This document shows, piece by piece, positions 9,465-17,260 of a stretch of DNA of 64,000 nucleotides. Below the pieces are notes generated by a model. It was not told the origin of the DNA, did no database searches, and saw only the letters and a program-made list of their open reading frames with translations. The stretch's first letter is position 1; every line of letters begins with the position of its first letter. The DNA is from Thermococcus sp. MAR1 (lineage in GTDB: Archaea; Methanobacteriota_B; Thermococci; Thermococcales; Thermococcaceae): assembly GCF_012027305.1 (NCBI RefSeq), contig NZ_SNUF01000001.1:1-64000 (forward strand), given 5' to 3'. The position numbers and the translations under genes are program-made.

Positions 9465-10044
9465 ACTCGGTATTCATCGGTGCGGTTGTGGGGGTGAGCC
9501 CAACAACAGCAAGTCCCATCGGCGCCCGCCCCCGGACGATTGCGACCGCCACGAGGTGATCTTTTCTAACGAAGCGGAGCTTCCAGTCAACCGAGGTGCC
9601 CAAATCGACTAGCAGAGAGCCGTCAATCCGGTAAACAAAGTCGGTGAAGGGGTCGCGGTGTTCGATGCGGGGCTTTCTGATGTCGAGCGACTGCCCCTCG
9701 GTTACGATACCCGACCACACGACGATTTTCTTCGCCTCAATCGTGAACCGCGGGAAGAAAAACGGCTCCTGACTGAAAAACGGCTCCGGAATTGGTTTAT
9801 CACCCGGGTAGAGGTGGCACTCCGGGTAGCAGTAGAAATGTACTTCAGCCGGACGGTATTTTACGACCTTGTACATAATCTTCTCCTCACCGTCGATTTT
9901 CTCACCGTAGCGCCATATTGCCTTGAAATCGGGGGAAGCACCACGAGGCGGAAGATTTACGATGTAGTGGACTGCGACGACGAGGGCGAGCAGAACTATG
10001 GGTGCCGCGACGGCGAGTTTCGTCTTTGAGGCAGGTTTCTCCAC
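9460..10044 (-). CDS. Membrane-anchored provirus protein, paralogue 1
   Basis: A 194-aa protein with one N-terminal membrane helix (about residues 9-29) and a beta-rich ectodomain. It aligns by eye with the neighbouring gene at 10093-10671: both have DF..IW, a YC...C pair, an IEA.KI..W.G block, a GxLL..LG block and a VxxDHLV/ENHIVLFA block in the same order. The pair is therefore a tandem duplication. It is probably a virion component; no external family is recognised. Start is GTG at 10044 with GGTGA spaced 4 nt. Its stop codon lies inside the next gene's promoter box. Confidence 0.65.
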   Translation of the reverse strand: MEKPASKTKLAVAAPIVLLALVVAVHYIVNLPPRGASPDFKAIWRYGEKIDGEEKIMYKVVKYRPAEVHFYCYPECHLYPGDKPIPEPFFSQEPFFFPRFTIEAKKIVVWSGIVTEGQSLDIRKPRIEHRDPFTDFVYRIDGSLLVDLGTSVDWKLRFVRKDHLVAVAIVRGRAPMGLAVVGLTPTTAPMNTES

Positions 10045-10083
10045 ATTATCACCATAGAAAAAGAATAGAACAAGTGGTTTAAG
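10045..10083 (-). promoter_or_regulatory. Provirus-type promoter of paralogue 1
   Basis: CTTAAA box at 10078-10083 (minus strand), 30 nt before GGTGATAAT and the GTG start. Confidence 0.6.
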
Positions 10084-10092
10084 CCTCGCGGC

Positions 10093-10671
10093 TCAGCTTT
10101 CGACTGGGACAAATGCAATATTCACCACATCGTGATACCCATCGGGCTTCGCAAAGAGTACGATGTGGTTCTCTCCGAGGTATCTGCCCGACCACTTCGC
10201 CCCACCGAGGAAAATAAGCAGTTCTCCCCTTTTTTTGTAGTACTGGTAGCTGTTCATCAGCTGGTTCCACTCAGGGCTGCCCCACTGCGGCCTTCTGACC
10301 CCGATACCGCTCGTGGTGGCCGCACCAGTCCAGATGGCGATTTTGTCCGCCTCGATGTATAGATAGCCCGCACTGGCGGGATCGTAGAGGCGAATCTTCA
10401 TCCCGAAGGGGTTTTTGAGCTCACACTTGTCTTTGCAGTAGATGTCAACCTGAAGGGCATCGTAGACGGAGAGGTTGTAGGAGACGACTGTGTGCTTTTC
10501 TATCGCCTCTGCGCGGCTCCAGATGCCTATGAAGTCTTCCTCGGGGGTGTTTGCAGGAGATCCGGGCACGGGCGGTGTTGCGCCGGGAACAACACCCTTC
10601 TCGCGGACGAACAGGCCAAAACCGACCGCAAGTGTGGCGGCCACGATCACGATGATATACTTCCAGTTCAT
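10093..10671 (-). CDS. Membrane-anchored provirus protein, paralogue 2
   Basis: A 192-aa protein with an N-terminal membrane helix (YIIVIVAATLAVGFGLFV), a proline-rich linker (PGATPPVPGSPANTP) and a beta-rich ectodomain paralogous to the adjacent 194-aa protein. The conserved YCxxxC cysteine pair near residues 80-85 could form a disulfide outside the membrane. Probably structural. The ATG at 10671 follows GGTGAAAACA; an in-frame GTG lies three codons upstream. Confidence 0.65.
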   Translation of the reverse strand: MNWKYIIVIVAATLAVGFGLFVREKGVVPGATPPVPGSPANTPEEDFIGIWSRAEAIEKHTVVSYNLSVYDALQVDIYCKDKCELKNPFGMKIRLYDPASAGYLYIEADKIAIWTGAATTSGIGVRRPQWGSPEWNQLMNSYQYYKKRGELLIFLGGAKWSGRYLGENHIVLFAKPDGYHDVVNIAFVPVES

Positions 10672-10710
10672 TGTTTTCACCAGAATCTATGGTGAAGAAA
10701 AGTGTTTAAG
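10672..10710 (-). promoter_or_regulatory. Provirus-type promoter of paralogue 2
   Basis: CTTAAA box at 10705-10710 (minus strand), CACTTTTCTTC spacer, GGTGA 29 nt from the box start. Confidence 0.6.
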
Positions 10711-10776
10711 GCTCGAATCGCTTCCGGCCGGGGTTTTTTATTTATATAAAAAAACTCTGCAAGAAAGAGAAAAAGG

Positions 10777-11727
10777 TCAGTTGTTCGGAACGAGGGATAT
10801 GAAGTTGACTTTGATGTGTACCGGCCGAGAATCCCAGCTTTCTGCGGGGGAAATGCTAACTCTGTTGTAACCCGATGTAGAACTTGCGGCTGGTACGAAT
10901 TCAATATACATTGGCGCTGTGGTATTATCGTCGCTATATGTCGCATAAACCTGCACGAGTATGAATATACTATTGTTTTCAGAAGTCATTGGCGCGAGAC
11001 TGGGGTTCACGAATTCAAGTGAGTAGAGTTGCGATGGGTCAACTTGAAGCTCAAGCTCGAACGGCTCGGCATATGTGCGCCTTTCGTCGATATTTAAAGT
11101 CTCATTGTTCACACCTACCCAGTTAATCGAAGATACACCCGATGCCGTCGCAGATGGGTCATCTACGAAAATTTCAAGCCCGCTGTCCGTCGTTGTGTCA
11201 AATTCGGTTGTGCTAAAATATGCTGTATAATACTGTAGCATTAACGGGTCGTTCAGCCAGCTCCTATCGATGTCGCCCCCTTCCCCATCGGCGGTGCTCT
11301 GCTCCTTGCTTAGGACGAGGTGCAAGTATCTGTTCCCAATGAAGCCGTCTTCGACCTCGTTTAGCTCGATGCGCACTTTATAGATGTATATTTTTGTTGT
11401 ATTGTCATAGCTCTTATCGGCGACCTTGGCGCTTCGTATGGGGAAAGTGGCGCTCACCGGTGCGGTCGCATTCAAATCGAGGTTCATTGGGCTCTTGAAC
11501 TCGATGTAGGCAACATAGGTGCCGTTCTCGTTGTAAACAGGTATCTCTGTCCCAGACGGCGGGAGTGGAGCGAAGTAGTAGTAATCATAACCCTCCTGCT
11601 GTTTGGCGACTTCTCTCGTCGTTTTGTCCCCGAACATACCGAGGACACCGAGTGCCCGGTCTTTGTAGAACACGACAGCCAGCACAGCAATACCCACCAG
11701 GAGCAGTCCTATAATCAGCCTCTGCAT
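10777..11727 (-). CDS. Candidate major capsid protein (double jelly-roll type)
   Basis: A 316-aa protein with an N-terminal membrane helix (RLIIGLLLVGIAVLAVVFY, residues 3-21) and about 290 residues rich in beta strands, aspartate, threonine and tyrosine. It lies next to the packaging ATPase, as the capsid gene does in the TKV4/pTN3/MVV proviruses of the PRD1-adenovirus lineage, and its length suits a double jelly-roll. I see no sequence motif that proves the fold, so the call rests on context, size and composition. The ATG at 11727 has GGTGAAACCACA before it; an upstream in-frame start at 11757 would overlap the promoter. Confidence 0.55.
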   Translation of the reverse strand: MQRLIIGLLLVGIAVLAVVFYKDRALGVLGMFGDKTTREVAKQQEGYDYYYFAPLPPSGTEIPVYNENGTYVAYIEFKSPMNLDLNATAPVSATFPIRSAKVADKSYDNTTKIYIYKVRIELNEVEDGFIGNRYLHLVLSKEQSTADGEGGDIDRSWLNDPLMLQYYTAYFSTTEFDTTTDSGLEIFVDDPSATASGVSSINWVGVNNETLNIDERRTYAEPFELELQVDPSQLYSLEFVNPSLAPMTSENNSIFILVQVYATYSDDNTTAPMYIEFVPAASSTSGYNRVSISPAESWDSRPVHIKVNFISLVPNN

Positions 11728-11768
11728 TGTGGTTTCACCACAATATATAATAACCAAAACCCTTTAAG
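11728..11768 (-). promoter_or_regulatory. Provirus-type promoter of capsid candidate
   Basis: CTTAAA box at 11763-11768 (minus strand), followed by GGGTTTTGG and TATATATTG, with GGTGA 29 nt from the box. The 180 bp beyond, up to the ATPase gene, shows no gene. Confidence 0.6.
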
Positions 11769-11951
11769 CCTCGTCACTTCTCCGGAGGGTTTACATACAA
11801 CAAAAGACTGTGCCCCGGCCAGTTCCGTGAGTTTCTGACTCTTGGGGTGGAATCGTCGGGTCAGCCGTTTACCCACTCACAATAGATAGAGTCCCCGAAT
11901 CCCACGACACTGACTATGGTACAACATTCTTGAAAAAAAAAGTAAAGTGGG

Positions 11952-13673
11952 TCAGGTCTTCACGAATGACCTGCGGAACCTCATCAGGATAGGCTTATCT
12001 CTCGAGATATAGCTTGAGAGCATAAAGAACTCGTGAAACTGCTCGCTCCTCATATTAACGATGTAATCGACCAGCCTCTCGTTAAATCTGTAGTAGTTCT
12101 TCAGCTGGCGGGCTTTGTTCTCGGAAAGGAGGCCGATGAAGACGGTGTTCAACTGCTCGAGTATCCTGTTGTCAATATCATCGGGGCTCTGGCTCGCTAT
12201 CAGCATTGCGATGTTGAACTTCCTGACTTCCTTGATCATCTTCACAGCCGTCGCCACGAAGGTGTCCCCGAAGCGGCCGATGAGGCTCTTCAGCTCGGCG
12301 GTGTTGAAGTAGTTGTGCGCCTCGTCTATGAAGAGCACGATGGGGAGGCAGAGGTAGTCTGGGTTCTGCTGGTAAATGCTCATTCTGTAGCGGTAAAGTT
12401 CTTTGAGGAGCTTATGAACCATTAAGAGCGCTACAGTGGTTTCTACCCTTTGTCCCGCACCCGCCGAGGGTAGGCGGACAATAGTTACAGTGTAGGGTTT
12501 ATCAATCTCCTCGACCCTGACCCGCTCATCTCCAGCAAAATCCCTCGTAATGGGGTTCCTTGCGAGGTTGTAGATGCGAGTGAAGACCCCAGTCCAGCTC
12601 TTTTTGTATTCCTTGATGTCGCTGACCCCAATTTCTGCAAGAACCTCCTCGGCGCTCTTCTCTTCGGCCCACCTCACGAGGTCGGTGAAGGTTTTTATGT
12701 CCTCGTGGTGCTTTATGTAGTCGAAGAGCTTTGTGAGCAAGTATTCCTGCTTCTGTCCGATGGCATCTTTCCCGCTCGAGCTCATCACTGTTGTCAAAGT
12801 TATGAAGTCGTCAGTCGTCATTTCGGAAAGCGGCACCTGGAAAGCTCTGTCCGTCCCGAACTCCTCGGCGAGGCTCTTTATCGTGATGGACTGCACTTTT
12901 AGGTTCTTCCCGCTCTTGCGGGCGAGGTCTTCGAGCTTTTTGAGGGCGAACCACTCACCGCTGACATCGAACACCACAACGGGGATGCCCCGGCGGATAA
13001 GCTCTTCAAGGGCGACGGAGGCGCCGTAAGACTTACCCGAACCAGACTTTCCAAAAATGCCCGAGTGGTTGTTCCCGAAGCTCTTAAAGGGCAGAGCGAC
13101 CGCCGAGCCGTCAATCGTGTGCCCGATGCCGAGGAAAATTGCATTACTCAGTTCTCCGAGCTTCTCTCTCAGCTCCTCGGGCTTGAGAATGTACTTGATA
13201 ATCTGCTTTATCCTCATAAGCTCGGCATCGAAACCGTTTTTTCCTGCCTGCTCGTATATGTCTTCGTGAGGCATAATGACCATTTCCTCGTGCTTCTCTA
13301 TCCTGACCGGACGGTCTCCGGCCACGACGATGCCCTCGGAGATGGGGGCGGCCTGTCCTGCACTTGTGGCCGCTGGTGGGCTTCTGAGCCTTCCGGGGGC
13401 GCTCTCCTCACGGAGGCGGGCGAGGTCACTCGCGGTGAGGGCGCCGCGGGGAACGACGACCATCCGGCTCTCGACTTTCAATGGCGCCGGCTCAGCGGCC
13501 TTCTTGAAGAGGTAGAAGTTCATCGCCGCAACGACGAGGAAGACGACGACCGCGGCGGTGGCGGTTTCTGAAATGAAGTCGCCCGAAAGGGCATAGCCCG
13601 CGACGAAGAGCCCGATGGGCGCTGTGAGGAAAAGCGCGAAGATGACCGCGGCTATTAACCAGCCGGTTCTCAT
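11952..13673 (-). CDS. HerA/FtsK-superfamily genome-packaging ATPase
   Basis: A 573-aa P-loop ATPase. Two N-terminal membrane helices (about 5-27 and 38-56) precede a linker and the motor domain. Walker A is GKSGSGKS at 208-215, Walker B is IVLFIDEAH at 445-453 (D450, E451), and a sensor segment ASQSPDD lies at 493-499. This arrangement fits the HerA/FtsK clade that includes A32-type packaging ATPases of double-jelly-roll viruses. Inside the virion block next to the capsid candidate, its likely job is pumping DNA into the particle. The membrane helices suggest assembly at an internal membrane. The alternative is a conjugation-type or HerA repair motor. ATG at 13673, GGTGA spaced 4 nt. Confidence 0.85.
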   Translation of the reverse strand: MRTGWLIAAVIFALFLTAPIGLFVAGYALSGDFISETATAAVVVFLVVAAMNFYLFKKAAEPAPLKVESRMVVVPRGALTASDLARLREESAPGRLRSPPAATSAGQAAPISEGIVVAGDRPVRIEKHEEMVIMPHEDIYEQAGKNGFDAELMRIKQIIKYILKPEELREKLGELSNAIFLGIGHTIDGSAVALPFKSFGNNHSGIFGKSGSGKSYGASVALEELIRRGIPVVVFDVSGEWFALKKLEDLARKSGKNLKVQSITIKSLAEEFGTDRAFQVPLSEMTTDDFITLTTVMSSSGKDAIGQKQEYLLTKLFDYIKHHEDIKTFTDLVRWAEEKSAEEVLAEIGVSDIKEYKKSWTGVFTRIYNLARNPITRDFAGDERVRVEEIDKPYTVTIVRLPSAGAGQRVETTVALLMVHKLLKELYRYRMSIYQQNPDYLCLPIVLFIDEAHNYFNTAELKSLIGRFGDTFVATAVKMIKEVRKFNIAMLIASQSPDDIDNRILEQLNTVFIGLLSENKARQLKNYYRFNERLVDYIVNMRSEQFHEFFMLSSYISRDKPILMRFRRSFVKT

Positions 13674-13710
13674 AGTTTCACCACACTGTATATAGAAGAA
13701 AGACCTTAAG
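13674..13710 (-). promoter_or_regulatory. Provirus-type promoter of packaging ATPase
   Basis: CTTAAG box at 13705-13710 (minus strand), TATATA in the spacer, GGTGA 28 nt from the box start. Confidence 0.6.
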
Positions 13711-13721
13711 CCTCAGGCTTT

Positions 13722-13904
13722 TTAGGGCGACAGTCGTCGTAACAACCACCGTTCTCTCGGGCTTGCTTCGTGGTAGGCCAAGGCGCCCAGCATAACGAGC
13801 GCCAAAAAGCCCAGGATCGCCGGCTTCCAAAGGACAAGGACAACCCCGGAAACGATGGCGATCACTCCGATGAGATTGTCAACGACTTCATCGCCAAGCT
13901 CCAA
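13722..13904 (-). CDS. Small provirus membrane protein
   Basis: About 60 aa: an acidic N-terminus and one or two membrane helices (LIGVIAIVSGVVLVLW and ILGFLALVMLGALAY), then an arginine-rich tail (RERWLLRRL). It may be a small membrane component of the particle; function unknown. By the spacing rule of its neighbours (GGTGA, then 2-4 nt), the start is TTG at 13904; in-frame GTG codons at 13910 and 13913 are alternatives. Confidence 0.55.
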   Translation of the reverse strand: MELGDEVVDNLIGVIAIVSGVVLVLWKPAILGFLALVMLGALAYHEASPRERWLLRRLSP

Positions 13905-13942
13905 TGTCACCACCGTGGAAAAATAAGAAAAAGTGGCTTAAG
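13905..13942 (-). promoter_or_regulatory. Provirus-type promoter overlapping upstream stop codon
   Basis: CTTAAG box at 13937-13942 (minus strand). The upstream gene's TAA stop (13938-13940) lies within the box. Confidence 0.6.
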
Positions 13943-14285
13943 ACCTCAGCAGGTTCGGGAGCACAGGGAGAATTATCGCGAGGAGGAGCGAGTACAGGAT
14001 AATGAACTCCGGCAAAACCCTCTGCGGCCACGGGAGCCACAACAGGGCGGAGATGGGGGCGACGAGGGCGAGAACAAAGAAGAACTTGACGATACCCCGG
14101 CCGGTGCGCCCAAGCGGCCTGTACGGCCCGTAGCTGGCCGTCTGCTTCGAATATTCCTCGAGAAGGTCGAGGGGGTCGATCTCAATAATCGCCTTGTATT
14201 CGTTCCGCTTCTTCTTCCGCCCCCTCGTCTTCCGAACAGACACGGGTGCGCGGACATTTTTCTTCTTTTTCCGCCTCGCGGCCAT
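13938..14285 (-). CDS. Basic membrane protein of the provirus
   Basis: A 115-aa protein with a strongly basic N-terminus (AARRKKKKN and TRGRKKKRN, residues 2-30), a short amphipathic middle and two C-terminal membrane helices (about 68-86 and 92-110). The basic tail could contact DNA inside a membrane-containing particle; this is inference. The ATG at 14285 starts 12 nt after the stop of the gene before it, with GGGGTGGTGAA as ribosome site and no promoter box of its own, so the two are probably cotranscribed. Confidence 0.6.
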   Translation of the reverse strand: MAARRKKKKNVRAPVSVRKTRGRKKKRNEYKAIIEIDPLDLLEEYSKQTASYGPYRPLGRTGRGIVKFFFVLALVAPISALLWLPWPQRVLPEFIILYSLLLAIILPVLPNLLRS

Positions 14286-14297
14286 TTTCACCACCCC

Positions 14298-14903
14298 TCA
14301 GATGACCGTAACCCGTGGGATCACCGCTCCGCAGGTGTGATAAACCTGGAACCCCTTTATGACGACTTCCTCCCTCCAGCGCTCGTCGGTCGGGCTTATA
14401 ACAAGCTGGTGGCCATCTTCGCAGAAAACCCGGGCTCCCTGCAGGTTTTTGAGGAGAACCGACGGCTCGGGAACCCTAAAAACACGAGCGGGCGCCACAG
14501 GGCAGATGCGGGTGATGGCATAGGTGTTCTCTTCATTGTCTTCGAAGAAAATCAGCTTCACCGGGTTCGTCAGTAGGGCATACTTCTCCTTGAGGGCAGT
14601 ATCAACCGAGTGGAGCGGCCGAAAGTCGTTGTTGTAGAAAAAGAGGCCGATATCCCGACCGTTGAGTATCGACGAGGTTTTCCCGAGGCGGTGGGCGAAC
14701 TCCTGAAGGAGGCCGTCTTTCTCCTCGTCGTAACGAACCGCCTCGTAGAGCGCCGCAAAAGTGTTAATATAAGCCCTCTCCACTCCAAAGTTCCAATCGT
14801 GCCTCAGTATCACTTTCTCCGCTCTGCGGAGCCAGTCGGCCTTCGTGAGGTCGCAGAAGAGGTCTAAAACCGCTTGGGCAGTTTTGGACTGCGCACTTAT
14901 CAC
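14298..14903 (-). CDS. Provirus protein of unknown function
   Basis: A 201-aa soluble protein with no membrane helix and no motif I recognise. The N-terminal half is helical (TAQAVLDLFCDLTKADWLRRAE); the second half looks like mixed strands with cysteines near the end (VFCEDGHQLV, YHTCGAV). It is cotranscribed with the downstream basic membrane protein. The start is the GTG at 14903, 4 nt after GGTGA; the frame is open to TTG codons upstream, but those overlap the promoter. Confidence 0.6.
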   Translation of the reverse strand: MISAQSKTAQAVLDLFCDLTKADWLRRAEKVILRHDWNFGVERAYINTFAALYEAVRYDEEKDGLLQEFAHRLGKTSSILNGRDIGLFFYNNDFRPLHSVDTALKEKYALLTNPVKLIFFEDNEENTYAITRICPVAPARVFRVPEPSVLLKNLQGARVFCEDGHQLVISPTDERWREEVVIKGFQVYHTCGAVIPRVTVI

Positions 14904-14940
14904 ATTATCACCATACAACAAGTATAGAAAAGTCTTTAAG
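14904..14940 (-). promoter_or_regulatory. Provirus-type promoter overlapping upstream stop codon
   Basis: CTTAAA box at 14935-14940 (minus strand) contains the TAA stop of the upstream gene (14936-14938). GGTGA follows 28 nt from the box start. Confidence 0.65.
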
Positions 14941-15223
14941 ACTCGAGTTCATCTGCGAGGATGCCCAGTCGGCGGTAGAACTCCAGCTCCCTTTTCGTTG
15001 CCTTTCTCGGCCAATGGACAACGACTCGGGGTTCATAGTCATAGAAAACGAACTTCCGCACTTTGAAGTTAGCCACTACGGTGTAAATGCTTGTGAGGGC
15101 AACGGAGGTCGTGAAAGCGAGGGCGAGCTGTCTTATGAACCCAGGGGACAATTTCAAGGCGGTAGAGCTCGCCGCCAAGGCGAGGAGGGCGATCAGGAAG
15201 GGAATGACAATATCCCTGTTCAT
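14936..15223 (-). CDS. Small provirus membrane protein
   Basis: A 95-aa protein with two membrane helices (about residues 5-22 and 31-52) and a basic, tyrosine- and arginine-rich cytoplasmic or internal tail (RKFVFYDYEPRVVVHWPRKA). Function unknown. The ATG at 15223 follows GGAGGTGGAGTGTT. The frame is open upstream to 15286, but that part covers the promoter and is not credible. Confidence 0.6.
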   Translation of the reverse strand: MNRDIVIPFLIALLALAASSTALKLSPGFIRQLALAFTTSVALTSIYTVVANFKVRKFVFYDYEPRVVVHWPRKATKRELEFYRRLGILADELES

Positions 15224-15266
15224 AACACTCCACCTCCAATTAAAAATAAGTAGAAAAGTGTTTAAG
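15224..15266 (-). promoter_or_regulatory. Provirus-type promoter
   Basis: CTTAAA box at 15261-15266 (minus strand), CACTTTTCTAC spacer, GGAGGTGG 29 nt from the box start. Confidence 0.6.
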
Positions 15267-15269
15267 GGT

Positions 15270-16061
15270 TCAAAGTCTTTTCTCAAGGCTTAAATGCACG
15301 AGGTATGCGAGGACAAGCGCATTTATCAACCCCTCATCGTCGAGCACCCTGTCCTCTTCTTTCACATCTTTATCATCATAGAGTTCATTCAACTGCACTT
15401 CGATGAAGCGCTTCACGAGTGCCTCGAACCTATCCATAGTTTTCGCTACACTTTCCCATTCTTGTGGTGCTTGGCCATATATGTCAACAAGGTTGCCTCT
15501 CTGGTCATCTGCAACATCTGCCCTCGCAACAATATGATCGACTTCGAACTTATCTTTTTCAACGAATTTACCCTCGAGGAATGTGTCTTTTGAATCGTGT
15601 TCATCGCGAGGGATGAGCCTGTAGAGCACAAAAGCTTCCTGACCGAGGTCGTTTATAAACCTTTCAAGCACGATGTAATTCCTGTTTTTAAAGAGTGCAT
15701 ATGTCGCCGTGAAATGTATATCATCGTCCCACAGGTATGTAGCTTCAATTTTGAGAGGTTCGACCTCTTCAATCCCTGATTTCGTGACTTCGAAGACCCT
15801 AATGAGCCAGAGTTCCCTGTTCTCTTTCCAGTTCTTTTCAACGACAACATCTCTGTCTTTTTCAACATCATACACTTGTGCGAAGTAGTTTTTAAAGAGG
15901 CACCTCGGCGATATTTCATAATTCCGAGGTTCTTCTTTTAACAGGCACATATCAACTGATAGTGTTATGAGCTTCACATCACAAACATCAACACTGCCGA
16001 TGAGCGCCTCGTGCCCGAGTATCGCTTCAAAATCGATGTGTTTTTTACCAACCGGCTTCAT
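15270..16061 (-). CDS. Provirus protein of unknown function
   Basis: A 263-aa acidic soluble protein, beginning MKPVGKKHIDFEAILGHEAL. The first 170 residues look like alternating strands, the last 70 are helical and charged (EALVKRFIEVQLNELYDD). No family is recognised. It has no signal peptide or membrane helix, unlike most of its neighbours, so it is more likely a cytoplasmic factor or an internal virion protein. ATG at 16061, GGTGA spaced 4 nt. Confidence 0.6.
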   Translation of the reverse strand: MKPVGKKHIDFEAILGHEALIGSVDVCDVKLITLSVDMCLLKEEPRNYEISPRCLFKNYFAQVYDVEKDRDVVVEKNWKENRELWLIRVFEVTKSGIEEVEPLKIEATYLWDDDIHFTATYALFKNRNYIVLERFINDLGQEAFVLYRLIPRDEHDSKDTFLEGKFVEKDKFEVDHIVARADVADDQRGNLVDIYGQAPQEWESVAKTMDRFEALVKRFIEVQLNELYDDKDVKEEDRVLDDEGLINALVLAYLVHLSLEKRL

Positions 16062-16100
16062 CGTTTCACCAACATAATCATATAACAAAAATCCCTTAAA
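16062..16100 (-). promoter_or_regulatory. Provirus-type promoter (AACAGTCAGTTTAAG variant)
   Basis: TTTAAG box at 16095-16100 (minus strand). The 15-mer AACAGTCAGTTTAAG also occurs at the promoter of the gene at 26131-26451. Confidence 0.6.
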
Positions 16101-16225
16101 CTGACTGTTACAATCGGCACCCAGAAATCCGGGCAATTCCCAATTATGTCACCACAGAAAGTTATATTGTGTTACACTATCACAACCAAAATCGGACAAA
16201 ATAGAAAGAAGCCTGACCGGGGCGC

Positions 16226-16819
16226 TCAGCCGGTTTCATAGTCGCCAAAAGCCTCATCTGCAAGGATACGGCTCAGAAGAGCTTCAACCTCACGAACCCG
16301 GGGGTCATCGGAGTCGAACCCTATTTTTTCTTCTGGTTCTTTTTCTTCGAGGTCGGGGAGGGGGAAGGGGAGCTTTTCGGCTGTGAGGCCGTTTTTTTGC
16401 CTGAGCTCCTCAACGAGGGCTTTGTGGTCGTCAACGAGATCGTCCCAGGCCAGCCTGCCCAGAGCGGTGAGGAAGGGGTCGAACAGGGATATGATGTGGA
16501 TTTTCTCCACCTCGGCGACGGCTTCAACAATCTCCAGCTCGGTAAGGAGCTCTCTGAGGCGGAAGAAGCCTTCGAGCACCTCGATCTTGATGTCTTCCTC
16601 GTCGAAGAAGCCGGCTTCATAGGCTTGCAGGAGGGCGGTAACCTCGTCGAAGAGTTTTTCTATCTCCTTCACGACCTCTTCCCTGCGGGCAGAGATAATG
16701 ACGGTCGCGGCGGGCTTCTCGGCGCTCACAAAGAGGGGGGCGACCTTTTCGAGGACAGTGCGGGCTTCGCGGGGGCTAACGATGTTTTCGAGCACTTCGA
16801 ACACTTTGCGGTCGTCCAT
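16226..16819 (-). CDS. Acidic helical provirus protein
   Basis: A 197-aa, very acidic, predicted all-helical protein (long stretches such as EEVVKEIEKLFDEVTALLQA). No motif or family is recognised. It is the most upstream gene of the minus-strand block. It could be a scaffold or regulator; this is only a guess. ATG at 16819 after GGTGAAAGT. TTGTCC in its promoter spacer recalls the GGACAAA motif near the serine recombinase. Confidence 0.6.
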   Translation of the reverse strand: MDDRKVFEVLENIVSPREARTVLEKVAPLFVSAEKPAATVIISARREEVVKEIEKLFDEVTALLQAYEAGFFDEEDIKIEVLEGFFRLRELLTELEIVEAVAEVEKIHIISLFDPFLTALGRLAWDDLVDDHKALVEELRQKNGLTAEKLPFPLPDLEEKEPEEKIGFDSDDPRVREVEALLSRILADEAFGDYETG

Positions 16820-16857
16820 ACTTTCACCAATAGTAATAGTGGACAAAGGGGTTTAAG
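16820..16857 (-). promoter_or_regulatory. Provirus-type promoter with TTGTCC in spacer
   Basis: CTTAAA box at 16852-16857 (minus strand), then CCCCTTTGTCC, and GGTGA 29 nt from the box start. Confidence 0.6.
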
Positions 16858-16940
16858 ACTCGTGGGTTGTGGCGGCGACGAGAAATTTTATATATCTCAA
16901 GTGGATATATGTGGGTAGGTATATATGGGGGTACTGGGAT

Positions 16941-17255
16941 ATGGGGTTGAGAAATCTCGAGGAACCGGAGGAGATAAAGGAGTTCATCAGAAAAGTCAGG
17001 GCTGACCTCGGAGGAGACAACAACATAGATAGCGATGCTCTCGCTGTATGGACTTTCAATAAACTTCCAAAATACTTCTGGGACAACTGGAAGGCTGAAC
17101 TAAAGGAAATGGGTATAAAATGGCAATTGTTTCTCAAAGTGCTCAAGATGCATACTGACGACTTTATAAAATGGGCACTCTATGGCAAGATGGAGTGGAG
17201 CGAAGTCGTCGAGAGAGTCAGCTCGACGGTAGAGCAGTATGCGGAAAAGAGGTGA
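16941..17255 (+). CDS. Small protein preceding the provirus methyltransferase
   Basis: A 104-aa helical protein (MGLRNLEEPEEIKEFIRK start) rich in tryptophan. No recognised family and no clear helix-turn-helix. It overlaps or nearly abuts the methyltransferase gene, so it belongs to the restriction-modification block and may be an accessory or regulatory protein. TATA-like TTTATATATC at about 16887-16896 lies upstream. The ATG at 16941 was chosen because the frame upstream of it covers the promoter. Confidence 0.55.
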   Translation: MGLRNLEEPEEIKEFIRKVRADLGGDNNIDSDALAVWTFNKLPKYFWDNWKAELKEMGIKWQLFLKVLKMHTDDFIKWALYGKMEWSEVVERVSSTVEQYAEKR

Positions 17256-17260
17256 TAAGG

